A DNA stretch of 64,000 nucleotides from Hofstenia miamia. Taxonomy: Eukaryota > Xenacoelomorpha > Acoela > Hofsteniidae. Location of the stretch: contig CABFPE010000187.1 in NCBI GenBank assembly GCA_900660155.1, positions 135,960 to 199,959 on the forward strand, in the 5' to 3' direction. This document shows, piece by piece, positions 12,701 to 26,600 of the stretch; within the stretch, counting starts at the first letter, position 1, and each line of letters begins with the position of its first letter. The notes beneath the pieces were generated by a model, which saw only the letters and a program-made list of their open reading frames with translations, was not told where the DNA came from and did no database searches. Both the position numbers and the translations under genes were made by a program.

Positions 12701-15700
12701 TTTATGAATTCATTACCTTTAATGGGATATAATGATTTAAGTTAATTTAGGGGTTGAGGATGTCTGTCTTTTTCAATTTTTACTTCCAAAAATATCCATT
12801 TAATTTCCATTCCATAAATGATTTCCATTTCCATAATCAATAAATGAAATGGAATTGAAATTTCTATTTCCATGTGCAACCATGTTCTGAATAAGATCAC
12901 TAATTATTATCTGGAATTGGAGAATGTAAGCAATGCTGTAAAAAATATTCTTTTTCAGTATTTTCTCTTATGTTTTTCAAACTTCGAAATCAATTTGATG
13001 AGGATAATCTTGCATAAATAAAGCAGGTTTTTATATTATTATTATTGTGAAAAAAACTTTTTTCAATTTTGCTTTTGTGTAGTAATTCCATTGCATACAA
13101 AATATTCGCTTCACAAATATCTTTCGAAAGTTCGGTAGAATGGCTCGCAAGATTTCATCACAGGTTGGAAACAGGCCTGTAAAAATATTGGACAGGTTGG
13201 ACTGGGTGCAGCCTTAAAAATTGGCCTTTCCTCATTTCCGGGGCGAAGAACTGTACAATCAAAGGGTGGCACTGTACTCTTACCATGTGAATATTTCTAC
13301 AAATAGAAAGTTATGTCGTTACCACCCTAGCAGCGCAAAAACACTACAAAAACATTAGATTGTTAAGTTTGCTTACGATATATACCTCATTCTCACAAGT
13401 AGAAACTTCCATGATATAGCTTACGAATTTTTTTCAACCATACTTTGCTAGTGTAAGTGCAACAATTTTATTTTGCGTAAGTCTAAAGAGCTTCAAATGG
13501 CATTGAAACAGTAAATACACTACAGGTACTGCGAATTGATTTACTTACAATTTTACTTTTGTTCCCTCACATGTTTTGCTAAAGGCTAACTATATGGTTT
13601 ACACGAAATACGAATTAAAGTTATTCTATAAACAGTTGTTTGAGGCGATTCTAAATTATGACCTTCAGGCTTGGGATGGTTGGACCTAACTATCTCCTTT
13701 TTAAAGTCGAATCTGTGTATCAGAGAGGTGTATATACTGGCATTATATACGGCTATTTCCTTACAAAAATAACCGTTTAAGTCATAGAAAAGAAGTTATA
13801 CAAATCTACAAATCTTTGCTATTTTCAGTTATAACCGCAGCCGCCCTAACTTGTTAAATTTGAAAACTTGGAAATGTTTGGATATGTTCATCCTTTGATG
13901 ATAAGAATGCTCGTTTCTTAGATCTAACATTATCTACTAAAGACCCACTTCGGCTTCTACAAAGTACTTGTTATGAAATGCAGATAATAAATGAATTTTA
14001 TATATCAAAGATCAAGTTCAACGTTCGGCCTAGCACTCGAGCTTTGAGCTCAACGATTATCGTTCGAAAGTTTGTCGGGCCCTAATCGCAAAAAGAAATT
14101 ATTCTTTGAAAAGCAAAGAAATTCTTTACTGCATACAGTTACTTTTTGTTTGACAACACCATGAATTTTAATTAGTGTTTTTTTAAATTGAAAATATATT
14201 TAACATTTTTATCATTTCAGTAGCATGTTTATTTTTTCGTTTATTGAAATTGGTTTTTTAATAATCATAATACAATTTTTATGTTGTAAGAATGCTAATT
14301 TCTTAAATTCTATAATTTTAGGCTATAGGCATATCGATCTTAATTCAATGACTGGAGATCTAATTAAAGACGCCACGTTGTTTGTTCACATTTCAGTGTT
14401 CGATCGAAAGTACTTTTCAAACTCTAAGGAACATTCTTTGTTGCCAGGATCAAAAAGTAAACGACTGAAACACGTTTTCCGATCAACTCACATTCGCAAA
14501 ATGGATGAGTCATTCAGAGTAAGATTTTGTTTCCCTTGAGATGTAACTAACGCGGGAATGTCTTTTAATGTAAAAAGTTATAGAACATTCTGATTGGGGT
14601 TTCTTTTTACATGATGCTATTCATCAATTAAAAATTTGCTTACATTCTGACAAAAATCGTCAATATTGTATTTTAATAGTATTTTTAAAACAAAATAGAC
14701 ATATTGTATTTTAAATCGTCGCACTATGTTTTCGAGCAATTTTTTAAAGAAATTTAATTGTTGGAATGAACATTTCGGCCATATTACAATTTTATGAAAA
14801 ATAAATCCATAAGAACGGAAGTATACTTCCGTTCTTGCGGCTGTTGCATATCTATACAAATATATCATTTAAAATACATGCGTTTTGTTTTGTTAGAATT
14901 AATAGTAAATTTTCACAAATTGATTATGTAAATAATAGATAGAAATGTAAAATACAGATAGGGAACATCCCCAATAAATAGTCTTCACCAAAATTCCTCA
15001 AAGTAATCCAAATTTTCCAGAATTAAGGTTGAATATCTTCTTAAGAGTTCTAATGAAACANGGAAGTATACTTCCATTCTTGCAGCTGTTGCATTTTGAT
15101 TTGTTAGAATTTTACAGAGACCAAATATTTGAAAAATGAATCCATAAGAACGGAAATATACTTCCACTCTCGCAGCTGTTGCATACCAATAATAATATTT
15201 GAAAACTGAATCTATAAGAACGGAAGTATACTTCCATTCTTGCAGTATATCATATAAAATACATGCATTTTGTTTTGCTAAAATTAATAGTGAATTTTCA
15301 CAAAATGATGATGTAAATAATAGATAGAAATGTAAAATACAGATGGGGAACATCGCCAATAAATAGTCTTCACCAAAATTCTTCAAAGTAATCCAAATTT
15401 TCCAGAATTAAGGTTGAATATCTTCTTAAGAGTTCTAATGAAACAGAACATTTTACAATTTTTGGACATTTTTGAGTGATTTTGTATAGTCGAATTAGAA
15501 ATCTCGCCCATGCACCACTTATTGTTGTAGATTGTAAAAATGTAGAAAAAAGCCTTTTCTCTTTAATACATTGAACCTTGGCATGGTATAAAATATTACC
15601 TGCACATGATGCAAGAAACACGTTTCTTGATTTACTGTATTCCACTTCTTCACCAATGTTTTTTAATTGACTTTGGGCGTTTGTCAGATTCGTGTAAACA

Positions 15701-18700
15701 TATTCTTGATTCTCAAACTTTATAGATGATGGGCAATTGCTCCAAGAGCTTAATACAATTTCTTTAATCTTTTTTAATTTTTCCATTTTGGAGGGATTCG
15801 TATCTTTATCAACAATTTCAGGATTAAATTGTAGTCCATATTTATTGGCAAAATGTCTCGAAATTCTTAAAAAGTCCTCTTTATTATTTTTTTTGATATA
15901 ATTTAGGGAAGTTTTAAAAAGGTATTGGAAATCACTTCCAACTGTATAACTATCCATTGGCAATGCTGTTTGTTGAAGAATTTACTAAACATTACATAGT
16001 AAGCATCTGTAAATCAAAGTTATTAAAGTTTTATAAATCATATTCATAATATAGATATACGAATGCTGGACCTAGAAATCATAGTGTAAGAATATGTAAT
16101 TTTTGAAAGCATTGGGTTGTTCTTTAATGTAGGTGGAAAATATATCTAACTGTTCAATCATAATCAATCAATTAAAATAGATGCATGAATGTAGAAAACA
16201 TAATTTCTTCTGAATTGAAAGGAAACTTTATAAAAACCTTAAACAAAGCGGAACCTTAGAGAACAAAATCTTTTAAATTAACAAAAATTAACAAAATCAA
16301 TAAATAATTATATTAGTAATAAATAAAGGTAAATACTTACATGTTTCGTTGAAGAAATGGAAAATGCTAGCTTTGTATCATGTGCATAAGACATAGGAGG
16401 ATTTACGTCAGCATTCTATCATGTCTCGTTGAAAAATGGAAAATGCTAGCTTTGTAACATGTGTGTCAGTAATATCCACTTATACAAAAGAATACTAACA
16501 TATGTTGTTAATTGACATTGATATGCAGCTATCAATCAAACTTAATTCAAAAGTTTCATCCATGTACAACCAGAATAGACACAGCTATATAACTTTAATA
16601 TTACACTTGTTGAATATATCAAAAGGATACTAACATATGTTGTTAATTGACACTAATATGTAGATATCCATCAAATTAAAATTTAATATTTCAAAATAAT
16701 TCATTAATTCTAATAAATTATCCTTGTCATTTAATATTATAATTATTTGAATGAACAACCGGACTATTTATAACTTTGAATTTAAATTATAAATTGATAA
16801 GGAACTATTACATCTTTAAGTGTATCTTCAANGTTGAAGAAATGGAAAATGCTAGCTTTGTATCATGTGCATAAGACATAGGAGGATTTACGTCAGCATT
16901 CTATCATGTCTCGTTGAAAAATGGAAAATGCTAGCTTTGTAACATGTGTGTCAGTAATATCCACTTATACAAAAGAATACTAACATATGTTGTTAATTGA
17001 CATTGATATGCAGCTATCAATCAAACTTAATTCAAAAGTTTCATCCATGTACAACCAGAATAGACACAGCTATATAACTTTAATATTACACTTGTTGAAT
17101 ATATCAAAAGGATACTAACATATGTTGTTAATTGACACTAATATGTAGATATCCATCAAATTAAAATTTAATATTTCAAAATAATTCATTAATTCTAATA
17201 AATTATCCTTGTCATTTAATATTATAATTATTTGAATGAACAACCGGACTATTTATAACTTTGAATTTAAATTATAAATTGATAAGGAACTATTACATCT
17301 TTAAGTGTATCTTCAATACCTTTTGTAAATTTGAAATAAAATGAAACATTATATTTTAATGGTTGGTTGATTATATTAAAATATTTTTAATGTTTCTGTA
17401 AACAATGTATTAATATCTATAAATGGAATTAATGTGTCTTTACCCTTAAAATTAACAGTTGCATTAACATAATTTTTATTTATTTTAACTGTTGGAATAT
17501 ATCCATTAATTGTAAAATCATGATTCTTTTCTAAATTTTTTAAATGTTTCTTAGTTTTAATATGTGCATTATAATTTTTCTTAGCAATTGTCAAATTACA
17601 AGTTTCACAAGTGATATTTTTTCTTGTTGTCATCTCTCTATATATATTGTCCAGAAAAAATTTTTTGAAAATAATGTTTCTATATATTTTTGATTTTTAT
17701 CCAACTGTTAAATTTATCAGGATATCCTGACCACTTAACAAAGGCCATTCCATTCTTTTTTCTTAACACTTTTTCAATTCTAAATATATCTTGATTAGTT
17801 TTTTGCAATTCTTCTTCATAAAATGATCCTTTTATTTCTTCATCAGCTAAATCCTTCAGTGTGTATGTTATAGGGTCTGTTAATTTTAATTTATCAATAA
17901 TAAATATTTCTTCAGTCCAGTTTGGTGTATAACCTTTATCAAAAACTTTCCTTTTAAGTTTACTTATTCTAACTTTATCACCTACTTTAAATTTGAATTT
18001 AGCACAATAGGAATTTTGTTCCCTGATTCTTTAACATCTAGGCTTTCAATGTCATTGTACTTTGATGGCTTCATGCCTAAACATTCCTTATTATACAAAT
18101 TGTTGTAAACTTCATCTTCATTTTTCTCTTTGGAAGCTCCAATTGGAGTCATTTTTATAGAGCTATGTTTTGTATTATTGTATTCATTTAATATTTTAGG
18201 AAGTATATCCAAATATTGTGTATGATTGTGCTTTGTGAATTCTTTCCACATTTTATTTTTAATTGTTGTATTAAATCTTTCTACCAGTGAATTTTTTTCA
18301 AGGTTTTCTGTTGAGTACATTGTAACATTGTATTTATCAAGAATTTCTTGAACATGCTTATTATAAAATTCCTTTCCTTTATCTACCCATAAGAACTTTG
18401 GAACTCTAGAGGATGAATGTAATTCACCCTTTAATGCATCTCTAACAGTAGGTCTCGTTTTATCTTTTAGTGGAATAATCCACCCATACTTTGAAGATGC
18501 ATCTATAATCATCAATAAATATTTATAACCCTTATTCCACCTGCTGAATTTTTGCATATCAACTAAGTCAGCACACCAAATTTCATCTATATCATTTACA
18601 ATCACCTGTCTTCTTCTAAAATTACTTTTAATAGGTTTGTGAAGTTCATTAGCTAAAGTTTCCTGTGGGGAAAAACCTTTCTCTTTTAGAGTTTTTTTGC

Positions 18701-20585
18701 TTTACTCCCAAACCTAACATATGTTGTACCAATATCATTTGAAACTAATAACTTATCAAATCTTTCACGGATATTTTTGGTTTAACATTTCTTAAATTAT
18801 TCAACATTTGTTTGTCACAGTTAGCTTTCCCTTTTGACCTTTGTTATAACATATATCATGTTCTCTAGAAATAGCATCAATTTGATTATATGGCTGTACA
18901 TTATTTTTCAATTGTTTCTGTAAAGGATTATATGGTTCAGTATATTTATGATTTGGAAGTGTGAAACCTCTTTTTGGTTTTGGAAGGTAGCCAATTGCTT
19001 TATGAATATCAAGAGGAAAAAGGTTGGCTCCACCAACCACAGGTAAATTTTTTTTTGCTGTTTGTCCACCATAGGAAGCATTACTTCCCTTTCCAACTTT
19101 AGTTCTTACAAATTGTGTCTTTTTACTTCCACAATTGCTACAAATTGATTTTAGCATATTTCTTCAATTTTTTGTTTTTATCCATTGTCCAGAGCCTGGA
19201 ATAGAACCTGTTAATCTTTTTTCTTTAACACAGTAAGTTAAATTTTTTGTCATCTTTAAATAAGAAGTGAAATTAATTTCAGAAAAAATATTTTCTTTTT
19301 CCTTATATAATGAAGATTATTAACTATGATATTCCAAAATTGAACAATGACAAATCACCAGTAGATTTCTTATCAGAAGATTTTAGAATGCTTATATGTG
19401 GAAAATCAGGATGTGAAAAAACTAATTTATTAATGGATATGATTTTAAGACCTCTTATCTATTATGATAAATTATACATCTATACTCCAAATTTTCATCA
19501 AGAAAAAATACAAAATCTAATTAAGATAATGAAAAGCATATCAAATCAAGTAGGTTATAGTGTTTTGGAAATATTACCAGAAGAATTTCTAAAAAACACT
19601 AATGAGTATTCAACAACAGGTAGAAAAATAGTTATCTTTGATGATCTTGTAAATGCCCCAGAAAAGACACAGAATAAAATTGCAAATCATTTCACTGATG
19701 GTCATCATCATAACATATCAACAATCTATATTTCACAATCATATTACAATGTTCCAAAGAAAATAAGGACAAATTGCACACACATGGTTTTATACACTCC
19801 TGTTGATAATCGTGATAAAAATTCAATTGCTAAGGATAATTCTTTTAATCCAGACCTTTTTGAAAGTTTGTCTAATTATGACTTTCTTTTTGTGAACAAA
19901 GAAAAGAAGACAGTACATAAAAACTTTAATGAAACTTTGTAATGAGCACACAGCAAAGTGTCCTTTATTTTAGGAGTTAAGGGACAACATGTCCTGTATT
20001 GCAAAAGATGTGGGTCAAAAATATTTTCTAAAATAATTATATAATAATGGATTATGATGAATATAGAAAACTAGTAAATCTTGAAGATGAAGTCAGTAAG
20101 CAAGAAAAAAGCTTTTACAACAAAAACGTGACTACATTAACCAACAAAATGAAGTTCAGTACAACTTACATGTAACATACAAACCTATTACAAAAACTAT
20201 TTCAGATCAAGGAGATCTGTTAAAAGATCAAACAAATGTCATTAAAGAAAATATAAAGGATCAAACAAATGAATTACCTGAAATGAGAAAAAATCAAAGG
20301 CAATTACAAGATGCAATAGATGATTGGAAGCCATATAATCTTAATAATCTACAACAGTTAGAAAATTCTCTTGGAGAAACAAAGATCGTCAATATTGTAT
20401 TTTAATAGTATTTTTAAACCAAAATAGACATTGTGTTTTAAATCGTGAAAATTAAATATATTTATTGTATTGCAAAGTATTGTTTCTTGAAAGATAATTT
20501 ATTTTCGATGCCTTGTTACAATCAATGGTTATGTCCACAGAAATCTCAGAGTATTTTTGTATGTATTTAAAATGTATTTTTAAAA

Positions 20586-20620
<35 letters not shown>

Positions 20621-23600
20621 NNNNNNNNNNNNNNNNNNNNNNNNNNNNNNNNNNNNNNNNNNNNNNNNNNNNNNNNNNNNNNNNNNNNNNNNNNNNNNNN
20701 NNNNNNNNNNNNNNNNNNNNNNNNNNNNNNNNNNNNNNNNNNNNNNNNNNNNNNNNNNNNNNNNNNNNNNNNNNNNNNNNNNNNNNNNNNNNNNNNNNNN
20801 NNNNNNNNNNNNNNNNNNNNNNNNNNNNNNNNNNNNNTATATATATAGGGACGGATTTAGGGTAGTGGGGTTGAGGTCTCCCCCTCCCCTCTTTGCTTGC
20901 GATAAAGGGATGCGCAAGTTATAATGTTAAAATTATACCCTTATGCGTTTATTGCCAGTGTTGAATCCAATATAAAAATTAAAAGGTGGCTCATGAATTT
21001 TAAATGTTGCTGTTAATCAACTAATTTTAGAATTCAGTACTCCAATATTATTTAATAAGTAATCTTTTTAAACTTAAATTTATGTCAAACAGCCTACCCG
21101 TTTGAAAATAACTGTTACAAGAAGCCCAGGTAAAATAGGGTTAACCCTTTTTGATAGTCCAAACTACGTGTGGACAACTAATCGATTATTCTACAAAACT
21201 TTGATGCCGATTAATCGCTGCTACACTCTTTGAAGAATATTATTAAATTTTCATTTTTTATTTTAACAACGTCATTTTCGACTATAGGTTATAGTTAATA
21301 AAATTTCTATTGTGTATCAATTACTATGTTAAGAGTCTTTACAAAAGTAGGAGGTCATTATGAGTCTACTGGGATTCTATTAATGACATCATACAGCTTG
21401 GCGAGACACGTATTTATTAAATTTAACTCACGCAACAATAACTAATTCCCATTGCAATTTAAGTTCACCTGACAAACCTGTAACAATTATTTCTATATGT
21501 AAGTATCTGAAAGCATATCAAACTCCTAGACAGGTCGGTGTCCACGGGGATTAGCAGGGCAAACCCCTTGTTGAAAATTAGGCAGCCCCATGGACAATAA
21601 AGTTAAAAATAACAGCAGCTCATAAAAATAAAAATTAAAATAATAGTTTACTTATTTTTCAATTAAGCCTATTGAAACTGTTCTAGAATTTTAAAACTAT
21701 TAAAGATATCACAATTGAAAGACCTATGTACATATTTAGAAAGACTTAATAATGGTAATATCCACAGTTAAATTAGTGTATGTAAAAGCCATCCAAGTAT
21801 TAGGGAAATTCTTAGTCGTCCTAAATCTACTTTTTGTAATAGCACAGAGGTAACTTTATGAACATCACAATTTATCCGTCAAACAGGTTCTGGTTAAGCA
21901 AGGACTTCTAATATAATTGCTTCTAATGTCACTGGGAGAAACAAATCTTTCATTTTCTGGACTCGTTGTACTTGTCCCATAGGAGTTCTTGGGGAGCACC
22001 GTACCACCAATCTTTCAATCAGACACTATGTCAACAGGATGACGTCCTTTGCCACAAGTGGAAAAACATTCTACGCTCCATGGATCAAAATAGTGACGCA
22101 GCTAGGTTTCGCGGAAACTAGGTCATCCACTTAAGTACCTATGTTCCATCTAACTATGGCTACTGTAAACTTTTATCAAAATAGAAAGCATAATGAGCAT
22201 TTTCGTCTATCTTTGCTTTATTTCAAAATCAACAATATATGTATTGTGAAGTCAATGTTTAAATATTGCAAATGATCATATCAAGACTAAAGAGAAGACA
22301 AATAATGTCGCATTCAAAATTCTCATAGTTGTTGTCGAATTAAAATGAGTTGATTTTGTGTTCTTGATAGAGTTAGCTTAATAAGTTTTCGTTTAAGCGG
22401 TTCAAATTTTTTTAATTGATGAACAATATGTGAACTAAAATCCTGGGATAGATGACGTCGCTTATTTCTTTTTCTTGGAACGCAAGTGTTAATAATATCA
22501 AATAAATCTTTATACCATGCATCAATATAAGATGAATTATCAAAAAGTTGATTAAGTGAAAGAAGCCAAGAAGTTTAAATTCATTTGCTTGAAAGGATCT
22601 GGAAAAAATTTAAGGTTGAAATGAATTCTAATTATTCCATGATCAGAGAAACTGTCAGACGCAGGAGTAAGTAATTTTGTTTAAAAGCCATCGTCATTTA
22701 TGAACACAAGATCAAGAGTATCACCGCTCTTGTGAGTAGGAAAAGCAACTGTTTGATAAAACTTCTGATTTTGTAGTAGATCCATAATTTGCTGTTCATA
22801 ATCATTACTAGAAATTCCAGTTTCTAAATCAAGATTTGTAAAGTTGAAGTCACCAATAATGTATATTTTGTCTTCTATAACTGTATTGCTTAAGGACTTT
22901 ATTAAATAACATTAAGAAGCTAAACAAGATGAAAATTATTAGCAAACTTCTAGCCATGGCGGGTTATTATAGCTTGAATGTGAAAAAATGTAGATAGATA
23001 AGAATATAACCAAGGTTTAAGTCAATAATAATATATATCAAGTCAGCTTCACAGATTCAATTTATGAATGCTGCTAAATTTGACGCCTTTATTTTATTTA
23101 CTATGTGATCGGACGAAAAGAAATTTAGAAATAGTAATGTGGAGATCTAATATTTTTTCACAGCAAATGAGCAATCATTGAAATGTATAGATTCTTCAGG
23201 CGAATGTAAATTTGAAATAGTTCATTCCTGAAAAATTTTTATTTCATCAGCAAAAATAAAAGGAGTGCATTTTTTTCATTACGATTGGTGGGTCATTGAG
23301 GTAAAAACTAAAATGTAAAGGCCTTAGAACACATCCCTGCTACACTTCTCTTCTAACATTCCTACATTTTCAGCATTCATTGTGAATTTTAACTTGCTGA
23401 TGTTTTTCAGAAAGATAAGAGGTTCCAAGTAGACGAAGGGTAATTGAAATTTTAATTAATACGAATTATTTTAAATTTATTTTATATTCAAATATATTAA
23501 AAAATATTGTTTTGGATTTATTCATAAAGTAATCCAAATCTTCGCAAATATTAGACATTCAAACAAATATAAATGTGTTATGCCATTATGATTCCTTCAT

Positions 23601-26600
23601 CATATGAGTTTGTTTACCAATTAAATACTCTGGTACATGATTTCTTGTATTCCCAAAACAAATCTTACCCACACAATTTCGCTCAAGTTGTCCAAAATTT
23701 CCAGATCATTTCGAAAGGCTTAAGTCATTGAGAAATTATTGAACATCCCCTTGTCTCGTCACTTATAATAAATTCCCCTCAGATTTCATTCCATTTATGT
23801 AGAGAGTACTACAGAACACTATATGATACACTCACTATTTACAAAAAAGATGTTTATTTTTGGAACTAAATGCTAACCTACAAACACCAAATTTCAACAT
23901 TAAGTTCAGTCGATTCTGTTTACGATTTATATTGGCCGCTTGTGGGTCGTCTTTAAAGGAAAGTGTTTAAAAATAACTTGTTTTTTAATACATGTTCTGA
24001 CAAAAATCCTATTACATGAAGTCGATGACAGAAATTTTAGATATTTTTTGCATTAAAGACTAAATAGTTTCATTGAAATTACGTAAGTTTACGTAATATT
24101 GTAGCACCACTATATAGCTAATGGTTGTGATTACTACACTTCCGGAAACTTAATACTATAGTGTTACACGATTATATATTTTTGTGGCGTTTTGACCACT
24201 GCTAACCTGATTATATATAATTTTCATTTTAATGTTTCTATTGGTTTATATTCAAAAATAATTTCGCAAGATTGTGTTTTCTTCTCTAAAAATGGGGTAT
24301 TTAGCAATGTGTTTCTAAGTTGTCGTTGGCAGACTACTTATGTGATAACTTTCATTCTTCATTGTGGAGATTCAAGGAAGCAACTGCTTTGTCTCATAAC
24401 ACCACAATTAAACACTGTTTACGACTTCTTTGTCTCAGAGTCTCCAACAGCAACTCACAGCTCTTCTACACTAATTCCGAGGCCGGCGAGGTTCCCATGC
24501 TTCTTACTTCACGCTCGGTTCCAGTGCCAAGTACAGTGCGCAGCGCCCTTCTCGCCTATTCACAGGTCATTTTCATTTTGTTTTCATAAGTGTAACAATA
24601 TTTCGTTATCCATTCTAAGTTGATAGAATATTAAAATCACCCCTAAAAAGTTCACCTAAAATTGCTTCCCAAAAAATTTTTCTTGAAAATGTAAAACGCA
24701 GTTTTCATATTCCTCAAATAGTCCTTAGACCCCTTTTGAGTACCATTAAAATTGTTATTAATTTTAATCTCATGTTAATTTTGTCCGTTTTTCACAGCAT
24801 GGCGAGTTTATCAAAAGTTTATACTTTTTAATGTTTACGAATATACGCAATTAGCAGGCTTGTAATTTATATGTACAAATTATGTACACTTTCACAAAAT
24901 ATATATTTTTGAAAGTTCTTTCTTTCGGGTTTCCATAGCCACTATTAAAACAGTTCTTTAGATGTGTTTATAGTTCGCTGCTATTATAGCAGATAATTAT
25001 TTAAAACATATAATGTATTACGTGTTCTTGTTACCAAGACAACCAATATAACAATGCTTCCAAAAAGTTTCTCATTACTCGTTATTCTAAATTTAACTAG
25101 GTTTGGAGGCATAAGGTACCTTTTCAGTATTATTTTGTTTGTTGATGCTGCTGATGCTTGCTCTGCAAATTCAACCTACCGTTAAAAGCAATCACAGATT
25201 CCTTGATTGATATTCATTCGATTACAAAAATCTTTCTTTCATAAATTTAGCTCGTTTGTTATATTAATTTTGTTTATATTTTTTTAGAATTATATGAATT
25301 TGTTGTATTAACCGAATACCGCGAGGCGAATATTTTGGCTGGGAATCCTTCCATTTTTAATCAATTGGTTGCATGCAACTTCTTTGTCGGACGCTTGAAT
25401 ACTAGTTGATTGCATCACACTTGACGAGTACTTTTACTTTCAAAATTCAAATATTTATTCTGCCATCGGTTCAAATTTCTGCTCAAATTTCTGTCGCTTG
25501 TTACAAAGCACTATGGGTGTTATTATTCCAGTATTATCTAAAACTTTATAAATTAACTCTCAGGATAGATTTGGAGTCGCCGTAAAGTCTTTCAAATCAT
25601 CACAACATTTTTTTATCTCTACCTATATTTTAAATGAAATCTCTTAATTATATCAGCTAAGATGTTTTCTCTTCTCTTTTTCAGATTTACAAGCGCTAGG
25701 TGTTAATATAATATTATTCTCTATTAATTAATAGATTTTGATATTTATTTAATTGTAGTTGAAGATTTACTTTAAAATGTTCGTATCGCTAACCATTCAT
25801 CTCGTTATCTGTTTTGATAATAAATATTCATCTCCATGATAACTCTTGAATTATTTTATTAATGAAAGTGTTTACTAATGCATTTTAAATCGTGTTCTTT
25901 TTAGCTCCGCGATGCAATTGTGGATATCAAAAATTTTGGCGCGGATTTACTGAAATTGTTAGACAACTTTTTGCTTATGGTTAAGAAAATGGTAAGAAGC
26001 TGTTTTCAAAAGTTTAATCTTCTATATATATATTATTACGATAGCCAGTACCGGCTTTAAGGAGGAGGTGGCAAGGGGGCGAATGCCATGGGACCCGCGC
26101 TTTTCGGGGGCCCGCGCTACGTAATTATTACAGAAACGTTATTAGTAAATTTAAGAAATTAACATTGAATCTTTCACAATATAAATTTAACAATTATTTT
26201 GCTAGTTACATTTGCATATTAGGATATATACTTTGAAATTTACACAATGATTTACAACAAATATGGCTCTTTCCTTGTTTGATGTCGAAATTAAAAGATA
26301 TTTGTGACCTACCATATACAGGGAATAGTTGTTTTTTGTATCTGCTATCAATTGAGATTGATGCATGAGTGTAGCAAGGGGAGCGAACGCAACCATGGCC
26401 CCCAAATTTTCAAAGTTTGGATTCCGAAGTTCAGGATTTTTTGAAAATATAATAAATTTGTAGAAAATTATTTTGTTTGTATTATTCAGATTGAAATTGC
26501 CCCAATTTTTTGTCTGGTCACACCCCTGGATTGATGTAGAATGAAATTTCGCTTTTTCGAATTTAATTAATAATTTTAGCAAAATCGAGCAAGTAAAAAG

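Larger units (their letters stand above)
14656..20446. mobile_element. Polinton/Maverick-like element, incomplete and broken (fossil)
   Basis: Lies in the third PRIP intron. Recognisable parts: a chromodomain integrase, a phospholipase A2-like region, a small C2H2 zinc-finger frame (all minus strand), and a packaging-type ATPase with a coiled-coil frame after it (plus strand). An unrecognised 197-residue frame lies at the left. I see no protein-primed polymerase, capsid or protease, so the element is incomplete as well as broken in several places (a handful of breaks, not counting missing parts). A 62-64 bp direct repeat at 14656-14719 and 20385-20446 marks the limits used here; inverted terminal repeats were not found. 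Several frames are still long, so the insertion is probably not very old. Part of the interior is an assembly duplication. Confidence 0.75.

Noticed and set aside
14617-15386. Minus-strand frames sharing an [16 protein letters not shown] peptide
   Set aside because: The shared peptide is the translation of the palindromic repeat units; no start, splice or domain support.
14783-17316. CRISPR-like array
   Set aside because: Repeats are irregular, palindromic or duplicated blocks in an animal intron; no spacers.
20513-20917. Frames crossing the assembly gap on both strands
   Set aside because: They are made of Ns and TA repeats.
24192-24623. 143-codon frame overlapping a PRIP exon
   Set aside because: The 24320 frame, with matching splice phases and PRIP similarity, is the real one.
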